Of a stretch of DNA of 29,787 bases, positions 8,340 to 17,562 are shown one piece after another. Position numbers and translations under genes: made by a program. The stretch is from the NCBI GenBank assembly GCA_052144935.1, contig JBKQPR010000261.1:1-29787 (forward strand), written 5' to 3'. Source of the stretch: JOPF133 sp052144935. GTDB lineage: Bacteria > Acidobacteriota > Terriglobia > Bryobacterales > Bryobacteraceae. The notes beneath the pieces were generated by a model, which was given only the letters and a program-made list of their open reading frames with translations, made no database searches and was not told the DNA's origin. The number at the start of each line of letters is the position of its first letter. Positions within the stretch are counted from its first letter, which is position 1.

Positions 8340-8420
8340 TCGGTTTCGGTGGTCGAGCGCCAGCGGGCGCGAGGCCGCTGGAAGGCGTCCCCAGGGGGCC
8401 GCATGGCTGGGCTGCCTCTC

Positions 8421-9212
8421 CTACGCCTGCCAAGCCAGGAACTGGTTCAGACTCAGTAGCGAGCTCCGCTTCCGGTCCAGGTTGGAACCGGAAGATTCCG
8501 AGAACTGTGCGATCCGCGAGATCACCTCGTCGTGAAACTGCACGAAAAGCGCAGTGAGGTGTGGGTCGCGCCAACCCCGGCGGGCTTCCGTCTGGATGGT
8601 TTCGAGCGCATGTTCCTCCCCGAAAGCCTCCTTGTAGGTCCTCCGGCTGGTCAGCGCGTCGTAGATATCGGCAATCTGGACCACCCGCGCCAGCAAGGGA
8701 ATCTGTTCGCCCCGCAGTCCATCCGGATACCCCGATCCGTCCCAACGTTCGTGGTGGTGGCGGATGATCGGCAACACAGGCTGCAAGGACTTCATGTGCC
8801 GGCAGATCTCCTCTCCGCGCGAGCTGTGGGTTCGCATGACGGCCCATTCCGCGGCAGTCAGCTTTCCTCTCTTGAACAGAATCGAATCCGGGATACCCAC
8901 CTTGCCGATATCGTGCAGGTAACCTCCGCGATAGAGGGTGACCAGGCTGGTTCGGTCCACTCCCATGGCCACTCCGAGAGTGACGCTGATCAGGGCCAGG
9001 CGCTCGCAGTGGCCCCAGGTAGATTGATCCCGCTGTTCCACCGCCCGCGCCAGGGCGAAGAGGATCGCTTCGGTCTCTTCCACTGGCGATTGCGCCTCAA
9101 ACAGCGTTGAGGATTCAGTCCGCGGGCCGTCCTCGGACTCCGACGGGCGCGACTCCGGAGCGCGCACTGCAACAGCGGGTTTCCAAAATGAGCTTCGTGA
9201 CAGTTGGGGCAC
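8421..9212 (-). CDS. HD-GYP domain cyclic-di-GMP phosphodiesterase
   Basis: A 263-residue protein with a complete HD-GYP domain at about residues 45-235. The HD pair is in YLHDIGKVGIPD (H100, D101). Further metal ligands are in RHHHERWDGSGYPDGLRGEQIP, with the GYP triad at 161-163, and in ADIYDALTS (D182, D185). HD-GYP proteins degrade cyclic-di-GMP. There is no receiver or PAS domain; the first about 43 residues are low-complexity, rich in Ser, Pro and Glu, so the input signal is not evident. The first possible start in frame is a GTG at 9212, and no ATG occurs before the domain. Confidence 0.9.
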   Translation of the reverse strand: MPQLSRSSFWKPAVAVRAPESRPSESEDGPRTESSTLFEAQSPVEETEAILFALARAVEQRDQSTWGHCERLALISVTLGVAMGVDRTSLVTLYRGGYLHDIGKVGIPDSILFKRGKLTAAEWAVMRTHSSRGEEICRHMKSLQPVLPIIRHHHERWDGSGYPDGLRGEQIPLLARVVQIADIYDALTSRRTYKEAFGEEHALETIQTEARRGWRDPHLTALFVQFHDEVISRIAQFSESSGSNLDRKRSSLLSLNQFLAWQA

Positions 9213-9302
9213 CGGTTTTAACCTTTCCGCTCCATGGTCCCGATGGATGTATCGACTGATTTCCGGAAAAACTAGAGGCCTAGGACAAAAATCTTTCCAA
9301 TC

Positions 9303-10853
9303 TCAGTCCCTCACCACGGTGACCGACCGCCATGCGGAGTTCCCCGCCGCGTCATACGCGCGCACCGTGATCGCATTGGTCCCCACCAATAGGGGTATGC
9401 TGACCGACCACGAGGACGTGCCCGCGGCTACCCCGGTATCTCCGAACGCATCGTTCCATTTCACCGACGCCACTCCCGCGCTGGCGGCCGCCGTGCCGCT
9501 GAATAGCAGGCTGGCCGCCGTGGTGGACACCATCGTTCCGGCGGGCGACGTGATGGTCAGCGAAGGCGGTGTGCTCCCGCCGCCCGAGGACGGTGGGTTG
9601 GAACTGGGCGGATTCGGCGCCGGTGGACTGGAAGGCGGGTTCGGCGCCGGCGGATTCGGCGCAGGTGGATTCGATGCCGGCGGATTCGACGCCGGCGGAT
9701 TGGAAGGCGGCGCCGGCTGGGATCCGGGAGTCCCATAAAGGGCTTGGATACCCGCGATATCGTAGTCCGTCAGACCAGTCGCCCGGTGGTAATAGGGATA
9801 CATGACCGCCCCCGGCTGGTCGGAGTGGCCGAGACCCAGAGCGTGCCCGGCCTCGTGCAGAGCCACCGAAAAGACATCCACGCTCGATCCCACGTTCCAG
9901 GTCTCATCGGCGTTCAGGTGCATGTCGCCGGCAATCGGCTCGGAGTTGGGCGGGTCCGGATAAAAGGTGTGCGCCAGAGACGACGGATCGGTAAACGGGT
10001 ACGCGTCTCCGTGGGCCCCGCTGACAAACTCGACAAAGATGGTGCGTACGGCATCCGCCTGGGCGCCGGGCGTCAACGAGATGTTGGCGTACTGCTCCCA
10101 CGCGCGGAAGGCGCTTTCAATCTGGCTCTCCACGGTCGCGGTGTCCAACTGGTTGGTCAGAGCCCCGAAGACGTAATTGAGCGACACTACGCCCGTCGAG
10201 TCCACGGGCCATCCCTGGCTTACGAGCACGTAATTGCCGACCGGGCCGGCCTCGGTCAGAGCGCCGGCGCAGGCCATCACAGGGGCGCCCGAAACCAGAT
10301 CGGCCGAAGCCGGCATAATATAGGAAACTTCGTCCCAGGCCGCCAGATTGGCCAACTGGCCGGAATCGCCTCCGATTAACAATTGAGCAGGCAGGAGTGC
10401 CGCATTCTGCAGGATCTGGAAGCCGTAGCTTTCCACCAGCGCCTGCGCGTCGTTCATATTGGTATCGGGCTGGAAGACTGCCAGGTAGAACCCGTTGCCG
10501 GCGTCGGCCAGCGGACTGATCTTGTCCGCGGCCGCCATGCGAAGCCAGCGAGCCACCCCCAGATCCGCGCCCTCGAAGCCGGCGGGAATTGAGACCATCA
10601 GTGCGTTGTCGGGCACGTATTCCAGCACGCGAGCTCCGCGGCGGGCCAGTTGCTGGCGCCCTTCGAAGTCTGGAAGATGTTGAAATTGGAGTATATAGTG
10701 GCCCGCCGTGGCGGGCAGACGGCTGCCCGGAACCAGTTGCCGGCCGGTCGGTTCACGCCCCAGAGTGCGGGTTTTCAACCGGATGGCGTCCTGCGCAACG
10801 AGACCCTGCGCAAGGGCCACAAAGAGAATCCAGCGGAATGATTGCGATTGCAA
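9303..10853 (-). CDS. Secreted matrixin-like zinc metalloprotease with Pro-rich linker and Ig-like domain
   Basis: A 516-residue exported protein. Residues 1-20 are a signal peptide (RWILFVALAQGLVAQ). Residues 50-190 resemble the N-terminal region of secreted subtilase-like proteins (LARRGARVLEYVPDNALMVSIP). The catalytic domain spans about 205-375: the metzincin zinc site HEAGHALGLGH (333-343), a downstream Met-turn around VMYPYY (350-355), and DYDIAGIQALYG, typical of matrixins. A linker of repeated NPPAP/NPPAS units (380-430) joins it to a C-terminal Ig-like beta-sandwich (431-516, SLTITSPAG to AYDAAGNSAW) that may bind a surface or polymer. Translation probably starts at a TTG (10853) with GGGAG upstream. 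It is divergent from the NHL-protein gene. Confidence 0.87.
   Translation of the reverse strand: MQSQSFRWILFVALAQGLVAQDAIRLKTRTLGREPTGRQLVPGSRLPATAGHYILQFQHLPDFEGRQQLARRGARVLEYVPDNALMVSIPAGFEGADLGVARWLRMAAADKISPLADAGNGFYLAVFQPDTNMNDAQALVESYGFQILQNAALLPAQLLIGGDSGQLANLAAWDEVSYIMPASADLVSGAPVMACAGALTEAGPVGNYVLVSQGWPVDSTGVVSLNYVFGALTNQLDTATVESQIESAFRAWEQYANISLTPGAQADAVRTIFVEFVSGAHGDAYPFTDPSSLAHTFYPDPPNSEPIAGDMHLNADETWNVGSSVDVFSVALHEAGHALGLGHSDQPGAVMYPYYHRATGLTDYDIAGIQALYGTPGSQPAPPSNPPASNPPASNPPAPNPPAPNPPSSPPAPNPPSSNPPSSGGGSTPPSLTITSPAGTMVSTTAASLLFSGTAAASAGVASVKWNDAFGDTGVAAGTSSWSVSIPLLVGTNAITVRAYDAAGNSAWRSVTVVRD
9600..9715. repeat. Coding tandem repeat (15-bp unit) in the protease linker
   Basis: About seven imperfect copies of a 15-base unit of the form GGCGGATTCGGCGCC (reading the plus strand) encode the Asn-Pro-Pro-Ala/Ser linker on the minus strand. 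Such repeats change copy number easily, so linker length may vary between strains. Confidence 0.8.
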
Positions 10854-10926
10854 GATATTGAACTCCCGTTAAACTTTTCGAAGCAAATGAGAGATTCTTG
10901 AGGCTGGAAGCACTCAATGAGCAGCC

Positions 10927-13665
10927 ATGCTCCGATCGTTTTCTCTCTTGTTTCTTTTGGCGTGGATCGGGCCCCCGGCCGGCGTCGCTCAGCCCGGCCC
11001 GTACCGCATTGAAACCGTAGCCGGAAGCTCGAATATAGGCGACGGCGGACCCGCCATTTCAGCCCAAATCACCAACATCCAGGGAATTGCCGTGGACGGC
11101 GCCGGGAATCTCTACCTCACGGACACCGACAATGCGCGTGTGCGCAAGGTGGCCGCCGCCACCGGCACCATCACCACCCTGGCCGGTACCGGCGTGGCTG
11201 GGTTTGCAGGAGATGGAGGCCCCGCCACTTCGGCGCAACTGAACCTGCCCTACGGTTTGGCGGTGGATGCTACCGGCGCGGTGTACGTTGCCGACCTGGG
11301 GAATAACCGCGTGCGGCGGATCGGGCCGGACGGCACGATTTCCACGGTGGCCGGGAATGGAGCCATGCTTTCGGCGGGCGATGGAGGCCCCGCCACTTCA
11401 GCCTCCCTGATGAGCCCGCGGAACCTGGCCCTGGACAGCACGGGGAACCTGTATATCTCGGAATTCGCAGGACATCGCATCCGCAAAGTGGCTTCCGGCG
11501 GGACCATCTCGACGATTGCGGGCAACGGCACGCCGGGGTTCAGCGGCGACAACGGACCCCCCATAAACGCGGAATTGCAGTATCCGGCCGGCCTGACCTT
11601 CGATACCGGCGGGGCCCTGTACATCGCCGATTCGGGGAACAATTGCGTGCGGCGGATCATGGCGGGCCTGATCGCCACGGTTGCGGGGATCGGCAGCACT
11701 TCCCTGACCACGCCGGGGGCGGTGGCGGTGGGCAGCAATGCCACCATTTACGTGGCCGATTTCAACCCCATGGTGCATATGCTGACCACGGGCGGGACCT
11801 GGAGCGTGTTTGCCGGGGTGAGTACGGCCGGCTTTTCCGGAGACGGCGGCCCCGCCAGCCTGGCGCAGCTCACCCAACCGCGCGACCTGGCGCTCGACAA
11901 GAGCGGAGATATTTACATCGCCGACGGGGTGCGCGTGCGGAAAGTGAACAGCGCCGGAAGCATCCAGACCGTGGCTGGCGATGGCTACCTCAACGCGGTC
12001 GGCGATTTCGGGACCGCCACGAACGCGGTCCTCTATCAGCCGTCGGGCGTGAGCCTGGACACGCAAGGCAATCTTTATATCGCCGATACCGGCACGCAAC
12101 GCGTACGGCACGTGATGCCCGGCGGGACTATCACCACCATCGCCGGAACCGGTACGGCCGCCTCATCCACCAACAATATCTCGTCGGTGATGGCCACCTT
12201 GAATTTCCCCATGGGAGTGGCTGTGGATGCCAGCGGCAACCTGATCATCTCCGATACCCAAAACCAGCGCGTGCGCCAAGTCACTGCCGGCATCATCCAA
12301 ACCGTGGCGGGAACGGGGGTGGCCGGCATGGGGTCTGCCAATCAGTTGGCCTCCCAAACGCAGTTGAACTCCCCGCGAAGCACCTGTCTGGCGACGTCGG
12401 GCACACTCTACGTGGCGGATACCGGCAACCAGCGCGTTCTGAGCATTTCGAAGGCGGCGCTGATCACCGTGGCGGCCGGTAACGGTATGGCCGGCTGGAG
12501 CGGAGATGGCGAGGTGGCGTGGCTGGCGCAGCTCAACCAGCCGAGCGCCTGCGCGCTGGATTCGGCGGGAGATCTGTTCATTGCGGATACCGGGAACAAC
12601 CGCATCCGGAAGGTCAGCCCGACGGGAATTATCAGTACGGTGGTGGGGACCGGAGCGGCGGGGTCGGCGGGCGATGAAGGGCCGGCCACCGCCGCGCTGC
12701 TGAATTCGCCGCGCGGTATTGCGCTCGACGGCAACGGCAATATTTTCATTGGCGATACGGGAAACAATCGGATTCGCGAAGTGACTGCGGATGGAGTGAT
12801 CCACACCATCGCCGGGCAGAGCGCCGCCGGGTTTGCGGGCGACGGCGGGCCGGGCACCGCGGCGCAACTGAACGGTCCGGCGGGGATCCTGCTGGATGGC
12901 TCGGGCAACCTGTATGTCGCGGACAGTGGCAACAACCGCGTGCGGGAACTGGTTCCGGATTCCAGCGCTTCCAATGTGACGCTGCCCGGCGATTTGACCG
13001 TGGTGAACGCGGCCACCCAGGTCTCCGGTCCGGTCGCCCCGGGGGAAATGGTGGCGATCCTGGGATCGAACCTGGGACCGGCGACGGGGGTCTCCGGGGC
13101 CTTCGATCAGAATGGGGAATTGCCACCGGTACTGGGCCAGGTGGTGGTGCAGTTCGATGGCGTGGCCGCGCCGCTGGCCTACGTGCAGGCCAGTCAGATT
13201 TACGTCCAGGTGCCGTATGCGGTCTCGGGCAACCTCAGTACCCAGGTGCAGCTCTACTATCAGGGGCAAGCCGAAGCGGCGGTGGGCGTGCCGGTGACCA
13301 CCGCGGCTCCGGGTCTGTTCGCGGGCGTGGTGAACCAGGATGGATCGTTCAATTCCCAGTTCTCGCCGGCGGCGCGGGGTTCCACGATCACGCTGTACGG
13401 CACCGGGGCAGGGCTCACCAATCCCGCCAGCGTGACCGGACAGGCATCCAAGGCGCCTTATCCGCAACCGGTTCTGCCGGTGAGCTTGAAAATCGGGGGC
13501 GTGGCGGCCACGGTGGTTTCCGCCGCCAGCGCGCCAGGGCAGGCTGGGATTCTACAGGTGATCGCGACGACGCCGGGAACCTCCCTGGCGCCCGCAGGCG
13601 CTGTTTCGGTGGTCCTGACGGTTGGAACCGCGGCGTCACCGCCCCTCACCGTGTGGCTGAAATAG
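10927..13665 (+). CDS. Secreted NHL-repeat protein with Solibacter-type C-terminal domain
   Basis: A 912-residue exported protein. A signal peptide ends near residue 22 (LLFLLAWIGPPAGVAQ). About ten to eleven NHL repeats of about 55 residues follow (30-675), each shaped like GDGGPATSAQL, PxGLAVDxxGNLYVAD, TGNNRVRKV, GTISTVAGNG. This predicts one or two beta-propellers. The last about 230 residues (VVNAATQVSGPVAPGEMVAILGS to the end) match the C-terminal domain described from Solibacter (TIGR03437), including QVPYAVSG and ITLYGTGAGLTNPA. Propellers of this kind usually bind ligands or partner proteins; no catalytic site is visible. It is the best single indicator of the host lineage. Confidence 0.9.
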   Translation: MLRSFSLLFLLAWIGPPAGVAQPGPYRIETVAGSSNIGDGGPAISAQITNIQGIAVDGAGNLYLTDTDNARVRKVAAATGTITTLAGTGVAGFAGDGGPATSAQLNLPYGLAVDATGAVYVADLGNNRVRRIGPDGTISTVAGNGAMLSAGDGGPATSASLMSPRNLALDSTGNLYISEFAGHRIRKVASGGTISTIAGNGTPGFSGDNGPPINAELQYPAGLTFDTGGALYIADSGNNCVRRIMAGLIATVAGIGSTSLTTPGAVAVGSNATIYVADFNPMVHMLTTGGTWSVFAGVSTAGFSGDGGPASLAQLTQPRDLALDKSGDIYIADGVRVRKVNSAGSIQTVAGDGYLNAVGDFGTATNAVLYQPSGVSLDTQGNLYIADTGTQRVRHVMPGGTITTIAGTGTAASSTNNISSVMATLNFPMGVAVDASGNLIISDTQNQRVRQVTAGIIQTVAGTGVAGMGSANQLASQTQLNSPRSTCLATSGTLYVADTGNQRVLSISKAALITVAAGNGMAGWSGDGEVAWLAQLNQPSACALDSAGDLFIADTGNNRIRKVSPTGIISTVVGTGAAGSAGDEGPATAALLNSPRGIALDGNGNIFIGDTGNNRIREVTADGVIHTIAGQSAAGFAGDGGPGTAAQLNGPAGILLDGSGNLYVADSGNNRVRELVPDSSASNVTLPGDLTVVNAATQVSGPVAPGEMVAILGSNLGPATGVSGAFDQNGELPPVLGQVVVQFDGVAAPLAYVQASQIYVQVPYAVSGNLSTQVQLYYQGQAEAAVGVPVTTAAPGLFAGVVNQDGSFNSQFSPAARGSTITLYGTGAGLTNPASVTGQASKAPYPQPVLPVSLKIGGVAATVVSAASAPGQAGILQVIATTPGTSLAPAGAVSVVLTVGTAASPPLTVWLK

Positions 13666-14087
13666 AGGGCGGGTTCCTACTTCCGCCGTCCTCCGGCGGG
13701 TTGGACATCCATTTCGCCAAGATCGTGGCCCGTGCAGCAGGCCGGCCGTTCCCGAAGTCTCGGTAAGTCTTGCCTTGCCACCCCGAGCTGGATCCGCAGT
13801 GACGGCTGGATGACGATGCCGGACCCCTCAAGGCCCCGGCCGAATCCGCGGCTTGCAATTTGGATCGCCAGGTTTATCAATGACGAACGCCGCTGCCGGA
13901 TATCTGACGTGGCTATATAACATCGCGGCATGGTCACCCGAAGAGCGGTTGCGATCCATGTTCGCTGCGCACCGCAGCCAGTTTTCCAATAGCTCTTCTG
14001 CCAGGCCGGTTCTCTTGCGGGATGCCTTCCCACGGGGCTACCATTCCACCAATGGCGCTGGCGCGTTCTCGTCGTACACTGACCGGT
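13666..14087. other. Intergenic region without a recognisable gene
   Basis: These 422 bases between the NHL gene and thiD show no convincing coding frame. A GC-rich hairpin (CCGCC at 13683-13687 with GGCGG at 13695-13699) follows the NHL stop codon but lacks a T-tract. An isolated TATATA at 13914-13919 has no matching -35 box. The stretch could hold decayed coding sequence, which I could not identify. Confidence 0.5.
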
Positions 14088-14870
14088 ATGGTGCCGATCG
14101 CCCTTACGATTGCCGGGTCGGATCCCAGTGGCGGAGCGGGTATCCAGGCGGATCTGAAAACCTTTCATCAGTTCCGGGTCTACGGCCAAGCCGTCATTAC
14201 ACTGCTCACGGTGCAGAACAGTCTGGGGATTTCACGGGTTAAAGTGCTGGCGGCCGATCTGGTGGCCGAGCAGATCGCCGCGCTGCTTGAGGATATGCCC
14301 CCGGCGGCCGCCAAGACCGGCGCGCTGGGGTCGGCTGCCGTGGTGGAGGCGGTTGCCGAACTCGCTTCGACGTTCCGATTCCCCCTGGTGGTCGACCCGG
14401 TGATGATCGGCAAGCATGGCCAGCCTCTGCTGCCGAAAAAAGGGCTGGCCGTGCTCCGCGACCGCCTGCTGCCCTTGGCGGCGCTGGTCACGCCCAACCT
14501 GCCGGAAGCCGGGGCCCTCACCGGGATGACCATTCGCACGGCCGGCGACATGCGCCAGGCCGCCTGCCGGTTGCACAAGCTGGGCGCGCGCGCAGTGCTG
14601 GTGAAAGGCGGGCATTCTGAGGGCGAGGCCATGGATGTTCTGTTCGACGGCGAAGAGTGGCGCGAGTTCAGCGCTCCGCGCATTTCGACCCGGCACACGC
14701 ACGGCACCGGCTGCGCCTATTCGGCAGCCATCACCGCCGGCCTGGCTCGCGGCCTGCCCCTCGGCGACGCGGTAGCGCGCGCCAAAGAGTTCATCAGCGA
14801 AGCAATCCGGAGCAACCCCGGCCTGGGACACGGCGCGGGGCCGGTGAATCATTTTGCGGAGGCGCCATGA
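14088..14870 (+). CDS. thiD: Hydroxymethylpyrimidine/phosphomethylpyrimidine kinase
   Basis: A 260-residue ribokinase-fold enzyme that phosphorylates hydroxymethylpyrimidine twice to its diphosphate in thiamine biosynthesis. Landmarks are ALTIAGSDPSGGAGIQADLKTF (substrate and phosphate binding), KTGALGS, VVDPVMIGKHGQPLL, TPNLPEAGALTG, AVLVKGGH, and the C-terminal anion-hole motif THGTGCAYSAAITAGLARG with its catalytic Cys/Gly context. The ATG at 14088 is chosen because the domain starts directly after it; an in-frame ATG at 14022 would add an Arg/Pro-rich tail. No TPP riboswitch was recognised in the upstream gap, and no other thi gene is present. Confidence 0.93.
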   Translation: MVPIALTIAGSDPSGGAGIQADLKTFHQFRVYGQAVITLLTVQNSLGISRVKVLAADLVAEQIAALLEDMPPAAAKTGALGSAAVVEAVAELASTFRFPLVVDPVMIGKHGQPLLPKKGLAVLRDRLLPLAALVTPNLPEAGALTGMTIRTAGDMRQAACRLHKLGARAVLVKGGHSEGEAMDVLFDGEEWREFSAPRISTRHTHGTGCAYSAAITAGLARGLPLGDAVARAKEFISEAIRSNPGLGHGAGPVNHFAEAP

Positions 14871-15094
14871 AATTCCAGGAACTGCTGATCGGCGGCATCC
14901 AGCGCTCGGAGATTCCCTTGCGCTTCGAACCGGGCGCGGAAGAGTCCGTGGCCAAGCCCGTCACCGAGGTGCTGCAGGCGTGGATCTCGGCGCACCTGCC
15001 GGCGCGCGCGGAGTCGGATTTCGACGCCGGCCGCCGCGCGCTGGCGGTCCAGTTGATGGCGGAGTTGGACGGGTCGGCCGATCTGCCGGAGTGA
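14867..15094 (+). CDS. Small hypothetical protein coupled to thiD
   Basis: A 75-residue acidic protein starting at an ATG that overlaps the thiD stop codon (ATGA, 14867-14870), with GGAGG upstream inside thiD (GCGGAGGCGCC). I do not recognise a family. It has no signal peptide, no membrane segment and no Cys; it appears mostly helical, with a first strand-like segment, MKFQELLIGGIQ. The overlap and good ribosome binding site make translation likely. A role next to ThiD cannot be inferred from sequence. Confidence 0.65.
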   Translation: MKFQELLIGGIQRSEIPLRFEPGAEESVAKPVTEVLQAWISAHLPARAESDFDAGRRALAVQLMAELDGSADLPE

Positions 15095-15117
15095 AACCTG
15101 GCGGGCGAGAATGTCCT

Positions 15118-15218
15118 CACCGCAGAGACGCGGAGAAAACGGAGGAAGCGCGGAGAAAACAATTCTCCTTCTTGCCTTTCCTCCGCGCTTCCTCAGCGAA
15201 GTCCGCGTCTCCGCGGTG
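15118..15218. repeat. Long inverted-repeat element between converging genes
   Basis: Two 42-base arms (15118-15159 and 15177-15218) are imperfect reverse complements around a 17-base loop. The ends read CACCGCAGAGACGCGGAG on the left and, in reverse complement, CACCGCGGAGACGCGGA on the right. Both arms share GGAAGCGCGGAG inside. It occupies most of the gap between the thiD operon and the minus-strand glycosidase-like gene, so its transcript would form a long hairpin able to stop or stabilise mRNA from either side. It looks like a dispersed REP/MITE-type element. Confidence 0.75.
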
Positions 15219-15237
15219 AACACAAGGTTTCCCCCGT

Positions 15238-17562
15238 CTACTGAATCCTGTACACCACCCGGTTGGGCGACGGGTGCTCGACCGTCAAGGTGGCGTTGCC
15301 GCGCTTTTCGGGGGCCGGGCCGCCGGGCGGAAGCGGGCTGTCCTGCTCGATGGTGAGGATGTTCTCCGATAGCCGCACCTTGCGGCTCCAGCCGGGGCCG
15401 GCGAATTCCACTCCCTCTTCGTTCACTCGTGCTTCCACGGGGCCCGATCCGGCCATAGCGCCCTGCTCGGGGAGGAAATTCACGTTGGCATCCTTCCAGG
15501 TGAACTCCATCCACCGGCCGCCATCCTGGGAGGAGAAAACCGCGCGTACCTTCTGCGTTTCGAGCACCCACTCGGGCGAGCCATCGCCATCCAGGTCGGC
15601 GCTCCACACCACCGTCCGGCCGCGCGGAACGAGCAGGAGGCGCATGGGCAGGTCCGCGGTGAAGCCGGGCGAGGAGGGCGAGGTCACATGCAAGCGCCAG
15701 TTCTGCAGGCCGGAAAGGCCCTCGGCGGCGAAGACGCGCATCGAAACGCGGCGCTCGTCGACTGCGCCCACGCTGATCTCGGTTTTGGGAGGGAAGAAAT
15801 CCAGGCCCTCGCCCGAGGCCTCCAGGCGGTAAGTCTGAATGCCGGGCGAATTGTTACGGATGGAGATTTCCAGATTGGCGCCGGCCTTGGGGTCGGCGGG
15901 TATGGTAGGCGGCTCGGCAGTCAGCTCGGTTTCCGACCCGAAATGGATCTCCAGGGCCTCCATCAACCGGATGGAAGCCGGACGGAAGAGTTGCAGGCGG
16001 GCGCGGCCCAGCAGGAATCCATCGGCTTCAATCGCCAGGTTCGCCCAGTCGCCATGCAACGCGTCCGCCGGGACGGTCACCTCGTAATCGATTTCGTTGG
16101 GCGATTTCACCTTGCGGACGGCCGAGAAACCCTCCGGGAGCCGAAGGCGCGATCTGGTGGCCACTTCCGGCGAAGAATAGGTGGTGGAAATGGTATTCGG
16201 CTGCCCGATCACGAGCCGCTTGGCCTCGTTGAAAAACGCCGAGGTTTCCGGTTCCTCGATGGCGATTCCGACGCGCACGTGGTGGTCCGCCGCCGGATTG
16301 GCAGGCACGGGAAGGCGTACGCGGAGGGTCTTATCGTCCCAGTCGAAATCCGTCAAGCTGCCGGCCGCCAGGTACGGCCCGACGGGCTGGCGGGCCAGTT
16401 GCAGGATGGCTTCGCCCGCCTCGGGGGCCGCGAATTCCATGGCCAGGATGCCGTTTTCAAACTCGATGTCGAGCAGCTCGGCGGTGGCGTAGACCACGTG
16501 CTCGACGCCGGAGAAATTGGAACACTCGTGGCACAGGCCATCCGGCCCTATGGAGACGGCCAGCGGCAGCCACAGCGATTCGCCCGGCGGCACGGCCACC
16601 TGCGGGATGACGAAGGGTTTCCGGGTCACCGGATCGAGTACCCGCAACTCATCGTGGAACGGAACGGCCGAGCGGTTGGTGATGGCGGCCACGGAGGCCA
16701 CCGGCGAGATCAGCTCGGTGACCGAAACACCGTCCGGCAGCTTGCCGGCAGCCGGTTTCGGCACAGCCGCCGGTTCGAGCCCGGCCAGCAGAGGCGACCA
16801 GTTGTGCAGCAGGGCCGCGTCGCGGCGCAACGCGGACATCGTGGGGCGCTCATCGCCGCTCAGGCCCACCGCGCCCTGGCGCAGAAAAGCGCTTCCGGCG
16901 GGGGCCCATCCGGCGGGATAGAGCGCGTCTTCGACATCGGTCCACAACAGCGCGCCCGAGGAACCGCCCTCGGCAATCGCGGCCCGGCTCGCCGCCAACG
17001 CCTGCGGATCGTTCGCGGAAACTACTTTGACCTTGGCCGGCGGGGCTTCCGCATCGATCGCCAGCGCGCGGCCTTCCACGTATGCCACCGGGCCGCCGTG
17101 GCTGGCGGTCTGGGTGGCCAGCAACTGCTCGAGCTGCTTTAGCCAGGCGCTTCGGGAGGCGGCATCCGCCGCGGGGGGCGTTCCCTGGTCGCGCCATCCC
17201 GCCACGGGCGGCAGAGGGCGCACCCAGGCGCGCAGGTTCAGCCTGCGCAGCAGCCGTACGAAGGCGACCAGGTCGCGCCGCGGGCTGGTGCGGCCGGTGA
17301 AATCGTAATCGCCCGGCGCAAGCTGATGCCAGTTCCACGGAATGGAAAACGCCACCGTGCGCACGCCCACGTTTTTCAGCCAGACCAGCTCGCGCTCCCA
17401 CAACGTGCGCGGGTAGAGATAGTAAGGGAACTCGACGGCCTGCACGTAATCGGGTGCCGGCGCGGCGGACGGCGCCGGTGCGGCGGACGGCGCCGGCGGG
17501 GCCGCCGCGGCCATCAGCAGCGCGGCTACCGGCGCCAGAGAGCGCATCGCCCGGCGGCGCAT
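15238..17562 (-). CDS. Secreted glycoside-hydrolase-like protein (divergent GH35-type N-terminus)
   Basis: A 774-residue exported protein. After a signal peptide and an APSAAP-repeat linker (about 1-37), residues 38-140 resemble the start of a family-35 beta-galactosidase TIM barrel: YYLYPRTLWERELVWLKNVGV, VAFSIPWNWHQLAPGDYDFTG, LVAFVRLLRRLNLRAWVRPLPP. However, where GH35 enzymes have GGPI followed by QVENEYG, this protein has HGGPVAYVEGRALAID. The Asn-Glu acid/base pair is not recognisable, so it may be inactive or use another residue. The remaining about 500 residues look like beta-sandwich modules of unknown role. The ATG at 17562 overlaps the stop of the helicase-loader gene (ATGA). Confidence 0.65.
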   Translation of the reverse strand: MRRRAMRSLAPVAALLMAAAAPPAPSAAPAPSAAPAPDYVQAVEFPYYLYPRTLWERELVWLKNVGVRTVAFSIPWNWHQLAPGDYDFTGRTSPRRDLVAFVRLLRRLNLRAWVRPLPPVAGWRDQGTPPAADAASRSAWLKQLEQLLATQTASHGGPVAYVEGRALAIDAEAPPAKVKVVSANDPQALAASRAAIAEGGSSGALLWTDVEDALYPAGWAPAGSAFLRQGAVGLSGDERPTMSALRRDAALLHNWSPLLAGLEPAAVPKPAAGKLPDGVSVTELISPVASVAAITNRSAVPFHDELRVLDPVTRKPFVIPQVAVPPGESLWLPLAVSIGPDGLCHECSNFSGVEHVVYATAELLDIEFENGILAMEFAAPEAGEAILQLARQPVGPYLAAGSLTDFDWDDKTLRVRLPVPANPAADHHVRVGIAIEEPETSAFFNEAKRLVIGQPNTISTTYSSPEVATRSRLRLPEGFSAVRKVKSPNEIDYEVTVPADALHGDWANLAIEADGFLLGRARLQLFRPASIRLMEALEIHFGSETELTAEPPTIPADPKAGANLEISIRNNSPGIQTYRLEASGEGLDFFPPKTEISVGAVDERRVSMRVFAAEGLSGLQNWRLHVTSPSSPGFTADLPMRLLLVPRGRTVVWSADLDGDGSPEWVLETQKVRAVFSSQDGGRWMEFTWKDANVNFLPEQGAMAGSGPVEARVNEEGVEFAGPGWSRKVRLSENILTIEQDSPLPPGGPAPEKRGNATLTVEHPSPNRVVYRIQ

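Noticed and set aside
9600..9715. Possible CRISPR-like array
   Set aside because: The short 15-base units are contiguous without unique spacers and encode the Pro-rich protein linker.
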